The position numbers were made by a program, and so were the translations under genes. From Aphis gossypii (lineage: Eukaryota; Arthropoda; Insecta; Hemiptera; Aphididae), in contig NC_065530.1 in assembly GCF_020184175.1 (NCBI RefSeq), forward strand, positions 57,079,260 through 57,143,259: a DNA stretch of 64,000 nt, read 5' to 3'. Shown piece by piece: positions 40,101-51,300 of this stretch (positions within the stretch are counted from its first letter, which is position 1; every line of letters begins with the position of its first letter). The notes beneath the pieces are model-generated. The model did no database searches and was not told the DNA's origin. It saw only the letters and a list, made by a program, of their open reading frames with translations.

Positions 40101-43100
40101 ACTGGTATTTTGTTAATTTTTTCTTTTCTCCTCCAATATTTTGAAAAAGTAATAATTATTTATTACTTTTGACTTCCTAAGTATAAGTTAAATCTAATTA
40201 TCTATAATATACAATAGGTATCTTCTATAGTGAATCTATATTGAATTATTTTTATCTATAAGTGCTTTCAGGAAAAACACATTTTTTTTTAAAAAATTAA
40301 CACACTATTGTAAATTGTTAATGCAATAGGTATTATAGTACAAATATGTGTTACATTACCCTTCAAAACTTTGAAAATAAATAATGATAATTATTAGATA
40401 CTCAGAATAGTTCGTAGAATGCAATCGCATCTCCGCTCTGAATCTAAATGCAATTTATAATAAATCGTCTAATCGAGAATGAAATGAAAATTCAATGAAT
40501 TTATTTTAAAGGAAAAATGTTTGTAAAAACTTTGGCATTAAGATTTTATTTTATTTATGATTTCATATTATTGTGAAAAGCGGTTTAGGTATTAATTTAT
40601 TATATTTTATTGAATTTCAAATTAATTGTGTTTTAGAAACTGTTTCAAGTACCTATATTAATAATATTATTATTTGTTGTTTAAACTTTTAAGTGTTATG
40701 TTATATTATATATTTATATATATAGTATATATATTAAAATTGTACACAGCTTATTATTTTGTCGTGAATGAAACTAAAATTTTTTATTCAATTATTTTGT
40801 AATATTTTTGATTTGAACAATTATAGAGATTCAACTAAATACTTTTAACCATATTAAAGTAAAAATTGCGATAGGTCATAAATAACTTCAATTTTTAAAG
40901 TTTTTAATAGGCCAATTTATTCTTTAAAGTAAACGCTGTGATTTTGTTTAGGCAGAATATAAATTTATTTTACAGCGTAAGATAGATATAGACTACGACT
41001 AACTAGTGTAAGGTAGTATTCATTACTTTTCTCAATACAAGATTAAGACATCGTTTTCGAGCAGCGATATATCCGAAAATTCAATACTATCAAAAACATA
41101 CTACGAAAAATATATAACATAATTATATAAAAATAATACTACTTATAAGTTTGTTTTCATAGTAATAATATTTTTTCCGCACCTTAATTTATATTTTTAA
41201 TTTCGTTTCTTGTAATTCTAATATTCTATAGTTTTTACTAGTATAGTATAGGCTTACCAATTCTATCTAATATAGAACTATTAAGACACGTGAACATGAT
41301 TACGCAAGTGTAATAACTGATAAGTGCTTAAAAAACAAATAAAATTGAAAATTTGTGAGATTTTTAATTACTAAGACTACTATTTCTTAAAATCTGGTGT
41401 TAATAATGACGTGTCGTAACAACAAACTTCACTAATAAAAAGTACGACTATATTTAGAAAGATAAATTATAATAATAAGATTAATCACATATTTATTTTG
41501 TGTAATCTATATTCAGTAAGTACTAAGTACAGCTAATAAGTTGTCGGTCTTATTGGGTACTAAATATTTTTCGGGACTTCGTATTAATTATTACTAGGTA
41601 CTTTGACGAACAAAATATAATCACGCATGTAATACTATACGTATTATTATATTTATGTTCGGCTCTTCATCGGCAATCGTGTGTAATGTGTATGTGTTAA
41701 ATAAAACTCATAAATTGAAACTATATAATACTACTATAGAAAGTATGAATTTGTTGTATCACGCAACAAGTGAGATTCTTAAATACACATATTAAACTAT
41801 ACATATGTATATAATATGCAGTCATAAGTTTATCTGTGTAATAGAACCACGACCTTTGCTCAACAACTAAAAAATGATGAATATATCGGATTTGATTAGA
41901 TCAAAGTACGTTTTTGATATTAATATTATTGGTCGAAAAAAAATTTAAAAAATTGCAAATTTTTTTTTACGGGACCTGGGTGGCATTGCATTTTCAGTTT
42001 TGTAATAAATAAAATGTTGTATAAATCCATGATAACTACGTACAAAATCATATTTCAAAAATAAATACCATTTCTGTGGTTTGGTTGTCTGTTAAGTTGT
42101 CGGTTCATTGATTGTTCGCAAAAGCTTGAATTTCAAGTATAATGAAGTTTTATTGTTTAGAATAATAATAATATTGTAGTTATACAACAATCTTGCCTCC
42201 GTTATTTTCTGTCGAGTAAATTGAATCTCCTCCAGAGTCTGAACGCACGTTTTTCGATTTATTTTATAAAAACGTGCTGTTTATGTAATACTAAGAAATA
42301 CAATTATGCATCATGTGTTAAAGTGATCTATTTGTAAAACGGTCAAGTTTGTTTAAATCAACGGTAGTTGAAAACTTATTCATCATTGTTTTGTACTTGA
42401 GTCTTCAGAGTTATATTATATATATAAGAGTATCTTAAGGGTAGATTATAATAATAGTATAAGTATACTAATAAGTTAGTAGAGAAAAAACGATTTCGGG
42501 AAAAAAACAAATTCAGACAACAACTGAAGAACTTTGATTATTTCTTTATTTTGTTCTTGTATGGTTTTTAAGAACCACGTTTGATATTTTATTAGTATGT
42601 ATGTATTTTAGTTTGAATCATGATCGGGAAAACAGAATTTAAATATATTTCGTTTTTTTAGCAAACAGTTAACTTATAACCGCATATTATAATTTATAAA
42701 AGATTAGTTATGTTATTAATAACATTCGTTATATTTATCTATGAGAATATCGTAAGTAAATCTGATATTTTTTGTTACGTATTATTCATTTGTGTACCTA
42801 CATAGTTTGGAATTGTCCAACATTTACGTTACGTGCCCTATAGATACACAATAGGGTCATCGGGTCATTAATGTGTATATTGTTTTATAATAATCTGCAT
42901 GAGTCGTGTTTATATTCAAATCGACAGTTTTACTTTCACACTTAACATAACAACAGTTTTTAACAATAAATAATGATGCTACTCAACTGTATAGAACTTT
43001 ATACCCCACCTTCTTGGTTATACGTAAAATACTTAAATACTTAAAGTTTGATAAATTACTTCCGTTTCACCGTGGCAAATCCACAAACTGTATAAAGTAT

Positions 43101-46100
43101 TAAGTTGGTGGTATAAGAAAAAACGTCTTTAATATATTGTCCCATTATTATTTGTAACTACTTAGCTTATCTTTGTTTTTGATCCGGTATTTTCAATTCT
43201 ATCCGACTAAAAGAGTTTAAATTATGAAAGAGAAAATTTAAACAATGGTTTTCAAAATGGTGATGCCTATTGACATGTTAATTAATATGACATAAAAATT
43301 GTTACTATTAATAACGTCTAACAAACAAAAAGCCGGTTACGGGAATAAAACAAGCATTTAAGTAAAGTTTTTGGGACACGGCTGGGAGGGGAGCGAACCT
43401 ATTTTTCACACTGATGCGAATCTCGGTAAAACTATTATATATGATGTAATCACGCTCAGTACAACGTGACGGACATCACACACGCGCGCGCGCGCGTCAT
43501 AAGCGAAACAAAAATAAATAACCGTATATAACATAATTATATCTCAAATTTCCACGTGTGCGGACGTATACTAAAACGAGAACGTGTCATTATCACTACT
43601 GTTGGTATTACCACCACCCAATTGCGACCCAAACTATATTTTTATTTTTTTTTACATACCTAGTTTTATTTTGCTAAGAAAAACATTATTCTCGTATTCA
43701 TCCCATTTACCGTTCGGATACCAAAGATTAAATTTTATAAAAATAAAAACAAATAGTTGACGATTAATTTTAAACAACCATTGCAGTAACAAAAGTTAAA
43801 ATAGTTACCTCATAACATTAATAAAATAAACGGTGTGCAGGTACTAAGGATTAAGTCAATTTCATAATTTTTTAATTACAGTAAATAACCTCATTAATCC
43901 GGATTTCGATAAATCCGTAAAGCCGTTTATAATACATAAATTACAATAGTTTACGCTAGAAAGGTGCTAGAAGGTGTGCCTTAGTAGTTAGTATACTATA
44001 TGTATGTATTTATAATGATTATAATACAATTATGTAATATTTTTGAGATTTAATATTGTTAGATGTATAAATTAGACTAAAATTTATAATTTACGATTTT
44101 TTGTCATTTTGTTTAATCCGGACATGCAATCTAGAGCCCCAGTTAGTCCAGATTAATGAGGTTTTACTGTACTTACTATGATATCTTAAAACTTTTTACA
44201 TAGTTTTTGGTATCAAAGTGTTTATTTGAAAAGCCATTTTAGCCAGTACAGTCAATATACTGCAATAATGAGACAATTTTTTCGTTTCCTGAAAAGGTGG
44301 AAATTTTAAATTATTCCATGTACCCACGCACTGTATAGATCGAATAAATCAATGAAAAATTATCAAATATCAAATGTATATTATTTCTATGAAGTTAACA
44401 AGCGGAAATATAATACTATAATGATGATTTGAGTCGGGTTGTACGAGCAAAAATAAAACGTGATACTCGTTGGTACTGGTTTGCTCATACCTATTACGTA
44501 TACATCGTATTATTTTAGCTTATTACCCTTTTTAGAACAATAAAATCTCAGCACATCAGAAAAACGATGATAGATGATCCCGATGGCTCTGTATCATTTG
44601 TGTGTATTCACATAAACGATTCGACTGATAAATACACGTTGACCGTTGTGTTACCTATAGATACATTTTGATATTCATAAAATGTTAAAGTATTTTTCGT
44701 TTTGAAACTATTAAAAGTATTTTTTTTTAACTGTCTGGATTACCAAACTTGTCACACTAGAGTCGTTTAGTTAGTATATATGTAAATACTATAGTTATAG
44801 TGGTTATTTATATTTTTATTAAAATTCAAGCAATTGTTGATGTCTATATTTAGAGTCTAGGTTAAAATTACGTATTCAATATACAGACTATCTAAATTTT
44901 TTTATGAATATATTATAATATATAGATCTATGCAGCAATATACTTTATTAAACGACTAACGTCTAGCCGACGGCGATTGTCTAAGTCAGAAAACACGAAA
45001 CTAGGCAATTTTTTCTAGTTTTTTACATTATTTATATAACGTTTTTTCAAGTACCTAATCGTTTATATTTTGACATGTATATTGATATATATGAATACTA
45101 GTATACATTGTATATGCGTATATCTGAGAACTGCTTATAGAAATTTATTTTTCATTTATAACGATTATATATACTCGTAAGTCAATAAAAAACAAAAAAC
45201 AATAACAAACCCGAGTACTAAAAATAGAAAATAGTATATTTTATTGGTTTTTTTTCTATAAAATATGTCAGTGCCCAATTATCTAAGGCAGCACAATGTG
45301 ACAATCATCAGATGGTGTCTACTTTTATTTGATACCATTAAAATAAATATTGCTATAGCTATAATGCCGTAGTATGAAATTGTTCATATTACTACTATAA
45401 CAGTACTGACTAATGCCACCTTACATTAATTTTGTATTTTTTTGCTGTAGAAGTAGTGTCCGTCGATGTGTTAATATTAATTACTATATATATTAAAGGA
45501 AGTATGGAAATTTGAGAATTCTATATATTGCACGAATATTTTTTTAAACACTAGTCATTTTTGGATAGTGTGAATAATTATTTGAATATTTTCTTTATTA
45601 CAGTAATTTTATAAAATTACATAGGTATAAATCTCGGGACATGTTAAGTTTAAAAAAATACTATTGTAATATAATATCATCATAGGCAAATAATTATATT
45701 GTATTATTGTTACTTGTTGAGTAGTGCAACAATTTAAAAACTGAAACTACAGTAAATTTGTAATTTACTAATTTAGTTAAGAAAATTCATTTTCTTTCTC
45801 TAACCCATGCGTGATAAAAGGAATTTATAAAGAATCGTTTTTTTTATGTTTTTGACTATTCTTAGAGGAAAATCACCTATAACAAAAACGATTGAGAATA
45901 ATATTTTCAAATGTATGATATATCGATTTGTCTAAATATTGTCTCAAACCAATTTAAACATTATTTAAATTTAAATCATTTTTTTTTTATTTTAAATCAA
46001 ATAATTATAAAATATAAATTTAAAAATAATATGTCATACCCTCAAAAAAGTTTTTATTATTTTTGAAATAAGTGGTTTTACTCTAAGATTATTCAAAAAC

Positions 46101-48371
46101 CATAAAAAAACGATTTTAGGAGAAAAAGTTTTGTCTATGTTTCACGTGGGTCTGAAAGAGAAAACAAATACTGCGCTGACATCCTTTTCAGTACTTTTTA
46201 TTAGGTCTTGGATTGAAATTTCCTAAAAACCATCAAAAAAAAAAAAATGTTTTAAAAATAACAAAACATGCCTTTTTAACGCAATAATGTTATTAAAAAA
46301 TGGCCATGACATTATTTTATAGGCACGTAACTACACACAAGGGATAGGAAAACGACGATTTAAATTTCAACATTTTTAAATCTTCTTTGTCTTATAATTA
46401 AACTGAAAATAATACGAGAGCAAAATACCAAACTTAAACGAGCACAATAAATAAATAGTAAACTGAAAAAAATTCGATTTCGATGTTGACAATACCTAAA
46501 TTTTCAATAAAGATACTGATTATACTAAAATCTAGTACTTAATAGGTACTAAGAGTATTAAAAGAACAACAAATTTATTATTATTTGGGGACTTCTATAT
46601 GGCATTGGAGTTATTTAAAATGCTCATCATACGATAAAGATAACCAGATCTTGAAAAATTAGTACGACTAATTCGAGTAAAGGGTTAGTGTTGAACTGCT
46701 TCGAGACTTAGTATCACCAGAAAAGTGTAAGTTAAGTCGCTGAAATAAGCAAGGCGCGTCAATACTATCAATTAATAAGAGTTTCTGGATTAAGCGGATG
46801 TCAGACACCTTACGCCTCTAATTTAAAATCTCAAGTTTGAAAATCTGATTAATGTGTCTATAATAGTGAACACTGAACCGTGTTCGGAATTTTCAGTCTA
46901 ATTCCATCGAAAGTTAAAAATATATTTTGGACTCTATTGTTTGAGTTAAGATGCCACATGTGGTAAACGATGAATATAAAGACGTAATTCATAATAATAT
47001 TATATAGAAATAAAACTATAGAAATTTAGGACGGATGAAAATTATCTACAAACTTTAAATATTATGAGAAACTATATTTCATTTTTAGACAATAGTGATC
47101 CTTATTTTAGATCCACTGTTAAAAATGTTGATAATCAATGTAACATAGATTGTGAATGAACTCGATAATAATATTCTTATGTATCTCAGATTCTCTATTT
47201 TTTAATCTTAATATTTGTTAAACCTACATTTTTAGCCTGTTACTTTTGTTTTTAATTTTTTTTTTTTATCTAATTTAGGTATATTTATAATTTTGTATAA
47301 TCAGGAAAAAATTTTACTGAGTAATCAGCTGTTCAATGCCCTACTCTAACTACTCCGTACGCACGTTTATTCCCATAACAGAATGGACTATATAATAAAC
47401 ATTATGTGCATAATGAAAAATAGTTAGACATTTAAAGTAAAAAACTGCTGGATGATTTAGTATATTCGTTTTTTTTTTTTTTTAATAATCCGTGTTGGGA
47501 TAAATAATAACAAACTATTATTGTTTTTAAATTTTAAATTTTAAATAAAATATTATTATATTACACTTCTAATTATATCTATATTGTATGTACAGGATTA
47601 TTCTTTAATCGAACACTTATTATTATAAAGTCGATTAATGTTTTTGAGAATATTTTTCTTATATAATTTTCAATTGAACTAAAAAATATTTTTTTTTTAT
47701 TTTTTTTTTTTTAATGATAACATACGTTTACAGTTTCATATTCTCTAGTAAAATATTTTTTGTAGTATTTAAATACATACAAATTGAAATTTGGCTTAGT
47801 AGTTTATGTGTTCTAAGTTAATTAAATTTTGGTTAATGGAGTGGAGTGGTACGAGAATATCATGTAAAAATATTTGTCTACTACTTAGATAGTTAGAACA
47901 CCAAAACTATAAATATTATTATCACTCATTATCAACTATTCGTCCAAATTTCGATTATTATCTATCAAAATACTTTTAGTTCAGAATATGAAATTCAAAA
48001 TAATTCAAAAAAGTAAAAAACTTAAAAATAAAAATATAATGATAAATAATATATATTTTTTTTGTTTTGACTTTAAATTATACAAGTCACATATTTTTAA
48101 AAACAGTAATAGACTTAAAAATAATGAGTGTTCACTGTTCAACAATAAAACAATCGCCCATTATAAAATAATATATATACCTAACTCCATATTTTTCAAT
48201 GCCTAGGTTAGGGTTAGCGTTCCTACATAATATTTTGGTTATTGTATACATTAATAAATTGCCCAATTTTCTATTATATAATTTATTTATTATTATATAG
48301 GTCTCGTCATCATACCTTTCATAATCCGAATCCATCTCTGGGTTCAGTCTGGATGCGAACCAAGGATCCAT
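19775..48371 (-). CDS. cwo: Clockwork orange, bHLH-Orange clock repressor, distal-start isoform (371 aa)
   Basis: Exons in transcript order: 48316-48371, 35487-35568, 21300-21486, 20938-21189, 20676-20851, 19775-20137. They total 1116 nt with all phases consistent. CWO is a nuclear transcriptional repressor that binds E-boxes and sharpens the insect circadian loop by opposing CLK/CYC. Residues 47-108 carry the bHLH, beginning DPMSHRIIEKRRRDRMN, then a KKGRGRVEKTEIIEMA helix. Residues about 148-193 form the Orange domain, beginning YKMGFLECLTETMQYL. The C-terminus keeps the cwo-type blocks YKFKTDIKQRF, VPIFALHANGSYYIPLTV and VHPISISVNF, with no WRPW tail, which argues against E(spl)/hairy or Hey. 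The acidic stretch then KKKPSR just before the bHLH matches the arrangement I recall in fly cwo. Introns 1 and 2 are about 12.7 and 14 kb. The protein is much shorter than fly cwo (about 700 aa), mainly lacking long low-complexity linkers. Confidence 0.88.
20202..20628. mobile_element. hAT-like MITE inside the last cwo intron
   Basis: 427 bp with imperfect inverted ends CAGTGCCGGATCTAAAT / ATTAAATTCGGCACTG and a perfect 8-bp duplication AATATACA at 20194-20201 and 20629-20636. It fills most of the intron between the last two cwo coding exons without touching either splice site. Confidence 0.75.
20676..20851 (-). CDS. cwo: cwo post-Orange linker exon
   Basis: Acceptor TTGCTGCAG, donor CAG|GTGCGT, 58 codons after the split Gly. 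It encodes KQVIHDVMKQEIILEVNKF, an acidic GDGAYDES patch and a Ser/Lys run (KNSSKNSKSHTS). The in-frame joins on both sides and lack of stops support it; no separate domain is recognised. Confidence 0.85.
20938..21189 (-). CDS. cwo: cwo linker and Orange domain exon
   Basis: Begins with VGNQPPPRS and a Pro/Glu-rich linker (KEPKEPVEIEKSENSTPVEP), then the Orange domain from YKMGFLECL to CAQIVKG. Acceptor TTGTATAG, donor AAAG|GTATGT. Orange domains guide partner choice in bHLH-O repressors. Confidence 0.9.
21300..21486 (-). CDS. cwo: cwo bHLH exon
   Basis: Acceptor TTATGCAG then GAC CCA ATG; donor ACG G|GTAAGG. It holds the whole basic region (HRIIEKRRRDRMN), helix 1 (CLADLSRLIP), the loop (AEYMKKGRGR) and helix 2 (VEKTEIIEMAIKHMKYLQS). 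The E of the basic region that contacts the E-box CA is present. It is shared by both proposed isoforms. Confidence 0.93.
25747..25765. repeat. AC dinucleotide repeat at the proximal exon donor
   Basis: About nine AC units immediately downstream of the GTACGT donor (in transcript direction) of the cwo proximal exon. Confidence 0.85.
25769..25972 (-). CDS. cwo: cwo alternative proximal exon (second N-terminus, or a cassette exon)
   Basis: Acceptor TTTCCACAG and donor GAG|GTACGT bound a 204-nt exon open in phase 0 at both ends. It could therefore start a second isoform or be inserted between 35487-35568 and the bHLH exon. The most likely start is the ATG at 25966 (ATGGTG, MVSDMIITHHD), giving a 66-residue N-terminus and a 391-aa protein. 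The segment is Met/His-rich, then has an LEGEMQQLTERT stretch that could be helical, ending QAKNISKE. I do not recognise it in fly cwo. The (AC)n run after the donor lies within the intron. Confidence 0.72.
26611..26824. mobile_element. hAT-like MITE between the cwo proximal exons
   Basis: 214 bp with ends CAGAGATGGCGAACC / GGTTCGCATCTCTG (nearly perfect inverse) and 8-bp flanks CCCTAATG / CCCTAACG (7 of 8). The inside has repeated GTGACAC / GTGTCAC words. It lies just below the proposed proximal donor at 26887. Confidence 0.75.
27370..27433. repeat. GAC/AAC/AAT triplet tract in the proximal cwo 5' region
   Basis: Consecutive CGA, then CAA, then CAATAA-type triplets. The minus-strand frame across it would be poly-Leu/Ser and is not taken as coding. 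Confidence 0.8.
27766..27771. promoter_or_regulatory. CACGTG E-box (proximal cwo promoter)
   Basis: Perfect palindromic E-box, the site class bound by CLK/CYC and by CWO. It is the closest one to the proposed proximal start. Confidence 0.55.
27906..27911. promoter_or_regulatory. CACGTG E-box (proximal cwo promoter)
   Basis: Perfect E-box 140 bases upstream of the preceding one, in the CpG-rich island. Confidence 0.5.
28161..28204. repeat. ATT trinucleotide repeat
   Basis: About 14 near-perfect ATT units with one interruption, just upstream of the CpG-rich island's core. A possible length-polymorphic marker. Confidence 0.9.
28296..28301. promoter_or_regulatory. CACGTG E-box (proximal cwo promoter)
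   Basis: Third perfect E-box of the island, context ACACACGTGACG. Confidence 0.5.
32394..32419. repeat. 26-bp perfect palindrome
   Basis: TAATAACAACACA is followed directly by its exact inverse TGTGTTGTTATTA, centred on CACATGTG, which contains overlapping E-box-like words. It lies in the long cwo intron. Confidence 0.8.
34063..34088. repeat. TAA trinucleotide repeat
   Basis: Nearly uninterrupted TAA units upstream of the MITE at 34366. Confidence 0.85.
34366..34691. mobile_element. hAT-like MITE in a cwo intron
   Basis: 326 bp beginning CAGTGGTTCCCAACC and ending GGTTGGGAACCACTG (perfect 15-bp inverse), with the perfect 8-bp duplication GCATAGAA at 34358-34365 and 34692-34699. These are hallmark features of hAT non-autonomous elements. 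Confidence 0.85.
35487..35568 (-). CDS. cwo: cwo second exon of the distal isoform (acidic-to-basic run before the bHLH)
   Basis: Flanked by acceptor TTGTAG and donor CGA|GTACGT. It encodes one completing base plus SINLDASGMSQSDDGEYNSF followed by NKKKPSR and ends in phase 0, as the bHLH exon requires. As I recall fly cwo, an SEDDAEY-type acidic run followed by K/R-rich TSR precedes DPLSHRIIEKRRRDRM; this exon has the same layout. It is an island of codon-like sequence in a long AT-rich intron. Confidence 0.75.
38158..40446. repeat. Candidate 2.3-kb interspersed element with inverted ends
   Basis: TAGATTCTGAACAGAGTGATG on the left resembles the inverse of GCATCTCCGCTCTGAATCTA on the right. 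Another inverse copy of the core (ATCACTCTGT) lies at about 39547-39557, so the unit may instead be 1.4 kb. A related word GATTCTAAGCGGAGACGG occurs near 16093. The interior is AT-rich without coding capacity. Confidence 0.4.
43481..43497. repeat. CG dinucleotide run (potential Z-DNA)
   Basis: CACGCGCGCGCGCGCGT in very AT-rich DNA; alternating purine-pyrimidine. Confidence 0.8.
43879..44169. mobile_element. pogo/Tc1-mariner-like MITE
   Basis: 291 bp starting CAGTAAATAACCTCATTAAT and ending ATTAATGAGGTTTTACTG. Imperfect inverted ends extend through CCGGA / TCCAGA and the element is flanked by TA on each side. TA target and CAGT ends fit pogo-like elements. No ORF. Confidence 0.65.
48316..48371 (-). 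CDS. cwo: cwo distal first coding exon
   Basis: It opens with ATG GAT CCT TGG (MDPWFASRLNPEMDSDYE) and ends two bases into an Arg codon at donor AG|GTATGA. That phase joins exactly to the exon at 35487-35568. It is more GC-rich than its surroundings. An upstream in-frame TTG is not needed as a start. The exon is recognised only by its ATG, donor, phase and the fit of the joined protein to cwo, so expression data would be decisive. Confidence 0.72.
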
Positions 48372-51300
48372 ATTAATCGTCAATTTGTTCAAGCTATATT
48401 TTTCGCGAGGGTAGAGGAGTTAATACTTGTTATTATACACACACACGCACCCACACACGCACACATACCATAGAAACGTGCGTCGCAATCACACTGCTAT
48501 CATAACTATTATTTAATGTGAGAATGTCGGGCGACCGACAACTCCTAATTATCACTGCTCAGATACGTTTTTGGAGTGGGAAAAGCATTCACGGTGATCT
48601 ATGAATTATAATAATAGTGGTACATAATATAGTGTTATTAGATTATATTTCGATATACATATATATAATTTTTAATTATAGACAGGGCTTAGAGTGACTC
48701 AAAGTGGCAAAGGGTTCTGAGCATTATTTCATGTAAAATTTAATAACAATTATTACTTGAACGTTTTAATTTAACTACGTTGACGCAACCATTGGCGGAG
48801 TGAGGATTCTAATGTTAATTAGTACTTCAAACATGTTTTAGTAGCTCATATTATGTATTTTATTCACATGAATTTCTCATTTTTATTAAAAAAAAAACTT
48901 TTAACTCAATTTAGTACCACTTTTCTTGAGTTTAATTTGTGTATGGATTATAATTAAATGTTTAATCATTAATTATAATTTATAAGTAATTAAGTATGTT
49001 TATAAAATAATACAATATTAATAAAATACTCGTAAATTGTATTTTCTTTAGGATTCTTGCATATTGCACATATATATTAGTTATCTTAACAACTATAAAT
49101 GTAATACAATTTAATAACAAGTAAATATTATAATATAATATATGGAATAGTGAGATGTTAAATAAATATAAGTATTTATATTACCTAATATTTATATAAA
49201 ACTGAAAAATATTTAATAAAATAACTTAATTAAATTAAAATGATAGCATTTAGAAATAAAAATTATTTTAACAAAATAAAATATTTTAATTCTTAATTGA
49301 GGCATATCTCTTTGCTTTTAGCGTACTATTATTAAAATATGTTAAAGGGACAGATTTAAGTATTCTTAGATGTAAGAAGACAGAGTCCTTTTAAATTTCC
49401 CCATTTTAATCTATGAATATGAAATGAATAGACCATAGGTACAGATACATAATCTTATCTCATATGATCAAGCATTTTTATTTTGTTTGAATTAATAATA
49501 CAACTTATAAGTCAAGTTAAAGACAATTTTTTTTTTTACCTAATAGTTAGGTCAAAATCTTTTATATATATATATATATATTTGATTATTTATCTAAAGG
49601 ATGTTTAAAGAAACGAAAAGATCGTAGCTATTTTGAATGGGAAATAGATAAATAAGTAAAATAAAAAATGAAACTTTATTGCAGTTGTGTTAGAAAGAAA
49701 CGCTCGTTAAATTTACGTTACATCGCTAGTAAAAGTATCTCGTCTAGTCTACGCCTTAAAGTTTAAAGTTACAGGATACCAAACATCAAGACTGGTATAA
49801 TCATTGGGGTGAACTTTTCATCAGCTCGTGTTTGTTTTTATAGTCGGTTGAGAGAACGTAGCCGAACGTTACACGCTGCCGTACACGTGCTCCGGGACAT
49901 GCGTCGTTGATCGTTCATTTCACGCGGTGATTAGATCACTGCAGGTGTTGCAGCTGCTGCCTTAAATAGGTCGTGTACTCGTGTCTAAATACATTACCTG
50001 AGGAATTGATAATAATTAATAACTCAATTAATATTCACCAGCTCCAGTTTTTCATCGCCATTAGTTCAGAAGCGTAACTAGGTGGGACGTTTAAGAAGTT
50101 AATTTTTCTGTTATAAACGAAACCTAAATCCACTCTTACCGATATTTTCAAAAACTATATTCAAATCATTCAATGTACACTCAAAAACTTGAAATTGAAT
50201 AATGTTTTTATTTAATATCTTTTGTCTAATGATTTATCGTTAATTATTGTATGTTAGCAAATGTGTTTAATTACGCTATGAATAAAAATCCATTTTTTTT
50301 TTAGAGAAAACCTTGGTGTTCTGTGACACACATAGATATAGATTATATTTAACTAAATATTTTGTATAATATTTTGATCGTAATAATCGAATAAGAAAAT
50401 AATTTGACGACAAAGAGTAGGTAATAATTTATTTATTATAATATATTTAACAATTTCAACCAGGACAGACATTTTTGAAATTAGTTTTTTTTTTCAAGAT
50501 ATTAATGTATACTATTTAAATGATTTAGAGTGTACTAATTTCCTTGCTTTAACGACTAATATTATGATCAATATAGTCAAGACTGTGCACAATAGATAAA
50601 ATGTTAGATAACACCTATTTCATCAAATATTTCTTTTCATATTTATGTCATCATTATTATACTTCTACATACTGCAGTATATTATTATATTTACATAAAA
50701 TTGTGATTTAATAATATTATAATAGCACTTTGCTTAGTCTTTTCGTCACCTTTTTTTATTAGAAGAGTCTAAAACGTAAACTCTAAGCAAATATCTAATA
50801 ATTAAGTGTTAAGAATAGTATCCAATTCTGTATTATTATGTAAGTAAACATTTTATTTCGCATATTACTGATCATTAATACTATAATAATTAAAATTGTT
50901 TTTAAATGTTATATAATATTTTCAGATTTTTTAAATCATTTTTTTATCTTATTTACCCGAGTTGTTTTAATTAGCATATATTCCATACATTAGTTTCAAA
51001 TTTTGAATGACTCATCTGAAATAATAACGTTAAAACGTTAAACAGTCAACAGATCACGGTTTGTAATAACATCACTATACAATTGAGTATTTTATTCTAA
51101 TAATATGATATGCATACTATAAACTATTATATTGTTATCCAATTATTTACTAGCAATAATTTTAACCAGCTGGTGTTGAATTGCGTGATATTGCATCTGC
51201 TTTGAATTTCCTTAGTTCCCTTCTTATTGTAGGTATCTTAATTTTTGATCCAATCAATTATGATGTATTATTCCGGTGCAGAAGTGTAATTATAAATTGG

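Larger units (their letters stand above)
35569..48315 (-). other. 12.7-kb first intron of the distal cwo transcript
   Basis: No nested gene is recognised. Contents seen: E-boxes at 36824, 37743, 39774, 41287, 43553 and 46143, a 2.3-kb inverted-end repeat candidate (38158-40446), a pogo-like MITE (43879-44169), a GT-rich tract near 39722-39755 and a CG run (43481-43497). Confidence 0.5.

Noticed and set aside
50065..50100. CAGAAGCGTAACTAGGTGGG, similar to hAT-type ends
   Set aside because: No matching inverted end or target duplication nearby.
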